Assembly: GCA_052387955.1 (NCBI GenBank)
Contig: JBQTIQ010000104.1
Location: forward strand, 1-30,576
From: JBQTIQ01 sp052387955
GTDB lineage: Bacteria > Actinomycetota > Acidimicrobiia > Acidimicrobiales > JACDCH01
Direction: 5' to 3'
Length of the DNA: 30,576 nt
The position numbers and the translations under genes are program-made. Every line of letters begins with the position of its first letter. Positions within the stretch are counted from its first letter, which is position 1. The notes under the pieces were generated by a model. That model ran no database searches, was not told the origin of the DNA, and was given only the letters and a program-made list of their open reading frames with translations. Shown here in pieces: positions 29,364 through 30,576 of the stretch.

Positions 29364-30085
29364 TCACCGGGTGGCGGGGTGGCGTGGCCGGTCGAGCCCG
29401 GCACTCAGCCCGCTGGCGATGGTCGCTCGGATCTCTCGCTCGCCGAGCCCGGCTGCGAGGCCGGCGGCGGTGAGCGCTCCGACGACGTCGTGCTCGTCGA
29501 GGTGGCCGCCGGCGACGAGCTGGCCGAGTGCGAAGGCGGCTCGGTTGAGGGTGTGGTTGCGGCAGCCTTCGGTTGCACCGCGCACGCTGGCGACCTCGCC
29601 GGCCAGGGCGGCGCTTGCCCAGGCGGTGTGGGGCCGGTCGCTCGGGACAGCTGCGGGGGCTGGCGGGGCCGGGAGCCGCCGGTCGGGGTCGACCAGGTCG
29701 AGGAGCCACGCTGGCAGCTCGGCGGGAGGGTCGAGGGTCGTCCAGCGGTAGGAACCGCCGGAGCGGTGCCGGCTCGGTGGGACCAGGACGTACCCGCCGT
29801 CGCCGCGGACGTCGATGCCGGCGCCGAGCCGCCCGGCGCTGTTCGGGATCGCTGTGCCTGGGTGGGCGAAGTACAGGTGGCGCCCGCCCCCGCCGGTGTG
29901 CACCTCGAGCGTCGCTGGCAGCGGACCGTGATCGGCGATCAGCTCCTCGAGGCTGCGGTCGCCGCCGGCGTCCGGATCGATGTCCAGGACGACGATGCCG
30001 GCGCCGTCGGGTGCAGCACCGGTGCGCACGGCCGCGTTCGCGTCGGGCCAGCGCCGCCACCAGTGCCTGATGGCATCCGGAAACG
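29364..30085 (-). pseudogene. Bifunctional DNA primase/polymerase (prim-pol), 5' truncated
   Basis: The protein is clear from FPDAIRHWWRRWPDANAAVRTG onward: GIVVLDIDPDAGGDRSLEEL with catalytic acidic residues, LEVHTGGGGRHLYF, GIDVRGDGGYVLVPPSRHRSGGSYRW, then a C-terminal helical part (GCRNHTLNRAAFALGQLVAGG, EREIRATIASGLSAG). In the family about 60 residues precede PDAIRxWW, including the first strand and the GKHPR-type motif; here that region is replaced by sequence that, on the other strand, codes for an Argonaute end. The break is near 30071-30090. It lies first in the prim-pol, ArdC, relaxase series and probably served plasmid-like replication. Confidence 0.8.
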
Positions 30086-30370
30086 ACGGTGGGTGACCGG
30101 TCGTTTCTCTTGACGACCGGCTACCAAGCCAATCGCAAGACGTACAAGGGATCCCACATCCCGGTGCCACTCGACCTCGTCGTCGACGAGGGCGGTGATG
30201 TCGACCAGGCGGCTGAGGACGTCATGTCGCTCACGAAGCTCAACTGGAACTCCGCGGCAGACCACATGCAGTTCCCGGTGACTCTCGCCTTCGCCCAGAA
30301 GGTCGGGACGATCATGGCGGAGGTCCCGGAGGACGAAGAGCCACAGACCCGGTTTAGCTACTACATCTGA
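30071..30370 (+). pseudogene. C-terminal remnant of a prokaryotic Argonaute (PIWI end)
   Basis: The open frame ending at 30370 reads RSFLLTTGYQANRKTYKGSHIPVPLDLV, then VMSLTKLNWNSAADHMQFPVTLAFAQKVGTIMAEVPEDEE and ends FSYYI. LTTGY, the TYxGSHxPxPL strand, LTKxNWNS, the PVTLxFAxKVG helix and a hydrophobic aromatic C-terminus are the hallmarks of the end of the PIWI domain. The C-terminal carboxylate helps hold the guide 5' end in Argonautes. Only about 95 residues remain; MID, PAZ and the catalytic DEDX residues are absent because the frame meets a stop at 30068 and prim-pol sequence begins. It cannot act alone. Confidence 0.75.
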
Positions 30371-30404
30371 ACGCCGAGAGCGGAGTGCCTTCGGTGTCCA
30401 GCGA

Positions 30405-30527
30405 CTACTCGTCAGCTTCGTCGGCTCGGCGGAAGGTGACCTTGGCCTCGTGTTGGCGGCCGAGCTGTCTGCACATCAGGCGGGAGCGCTGTCCGCCCAT
30501 TCGCCGGCAGGGTTTTGTGGGGATCAT
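30405..30527 (-). CDS. Small basic ORF in the right repeat
   Basis: 40 residues (MIPTKPCRRMGGQRSRLMCR, then QLGRQHEAKVTFRRADEADE). The ATG overlaps the stop of an upstream minus-strand gene entering from the window edge. Two Cys and many Arg at the front, acidic end. Its first 26 codons recur in the left repeat copy, where the rest is lost, so this is probably the intact form. No family recognised. Convergent with the Argonaute remnant. Confidence 0.45.
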   Translation of the reverse strand: MIPTKPCRRMGGQRSRLMCRQLGRQHEAKVTFRRADEADE

Positions 30528-30576
30528 GGGTTGAGGTCATCGATGTCGACCCGCACCACGCTGGCGACGACGCCGT
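30450..30576 (-). repeat. Right copy of 127-bp inverted repeat
   Basis: Reverse complement of 65-191 with two differences; reaches the window edge, so the true length is unknown. Confidence 0.9.
30525..30576 (-). CDS. C-terminal end of the unknown protein, right copy (partial)
   Basis: Same ending as the 1-117 frame (...SVVRVDIDDLNP, stop at 30527-30525), entering from outside the window. ATGA overlap with the small ORF. Confidence 0.5.

Noticed and set aside
1..30576. CRISPR arrays, rRNA or tRNA genes
   Set aside because: No regularly spaced direct repeats and no rRNA or tRNA-like sequence were seen on either strand.

Overview
The window is GC-rich throughout (about 70 %) and looks like an actinobacterial chromosome or large plasmid. 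Evidence: an F420-type LLM oxidoreductase, a mycoredoxin-like glutaredoxin, a SigR/RsrA-type sigma/anti-sigma pair, frequent ATGA/GTGA gene overlaps, and actinobacterial-type conjugation genes (VirD4-like coupling protein, MobF relaxase, ArdC, prim-pol). An Acidimicrobiia-like host is possible, but the sequence does not prove a class.

Layout. (a) 1-191: end of an unknown gene plus one copy of a 127-bp inverted repeat whose partner is 30450-30576. (b) 192-1126: a tyrosine recombinase on the minus strand, cut off at the repeat before its catalytic Tyr. (c) 1132-20256: a dense redox/stress island. It holds an SRPBCC protein, two flavoprotein disulfide reductases, glutaredoxin, GH15 glucanase-like protein, NrtS, a MerR-controlled metal pair, rhodanese-CBS protein, LLM oxidoreductase, two peroxiredoxin-like proteins, thioredoxin, a CcdA/TlpA/cupredoxin/DUF427 operon, a DUF3179 lipoprotein, a Tat lipoprotein, an ECF sigma factor with two zinc-finger anti-sigma proteins, a frameshifted lgt and a truncated methyltransferase. 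(d) 20256-30085: a decayed conjugative/mobilizable element with coupling protein (frameshifted), a large unknown protein, a toxin-antitoxin pair, MobF relaxase (frameshifted), ArdC-like protein and a 5'-truncated prim-pol. (e) 30071-30576: the last ~95 codons of a prokaryotic Argonaute, then a convergent small ORF inside the second repeat copy.

Main result. Nearly every transcription unit of the redox island is preceded by the same two-part promoter, GGAA(T/G)(G/C/T)-N14/15-CGGGTTCCC. I found 13 copies on both strands between 1132 and 18327, each pointing at a gene start, and none in the conjugation region. The arrangement matches the known SigR/SigH type promoter (GGAAT-N18/19-GTT). The ECF sigma gene has this promoter itself, and its partner anti-sigma protein has Cys14-His40-Cys44-Cys47, the same spacing as the redox-switch zinc site of RsrA (C11-H37-C41-C44). 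The island therefore reads as a self-contained thiol-stress regulon: a disulfide-sensing sigma switch, cytoplasmic repair enzymes (thioredoxin, mycoredoxin, peroxiredoxins, flavoprotein reductases, rhodanese) and an envelope arm (CcdA-TlpA electron transfer, copper cupredoxin, three lipoproteins and their own Lgt). A GH15 enzyme, an SRPBCC protein, a DUF3179 and a DUF427 protein are drawn into the same regulon, which I do not know to be described.

Three conserved genes (lgt, coupling protein, relaxase) each carry one frame break, and four genes are truncated at junctions (integrase, methyltransferase, prim-pol, Argonaute). The mobile part is either decaying or affected by sequencing indels; raw reads would decide.
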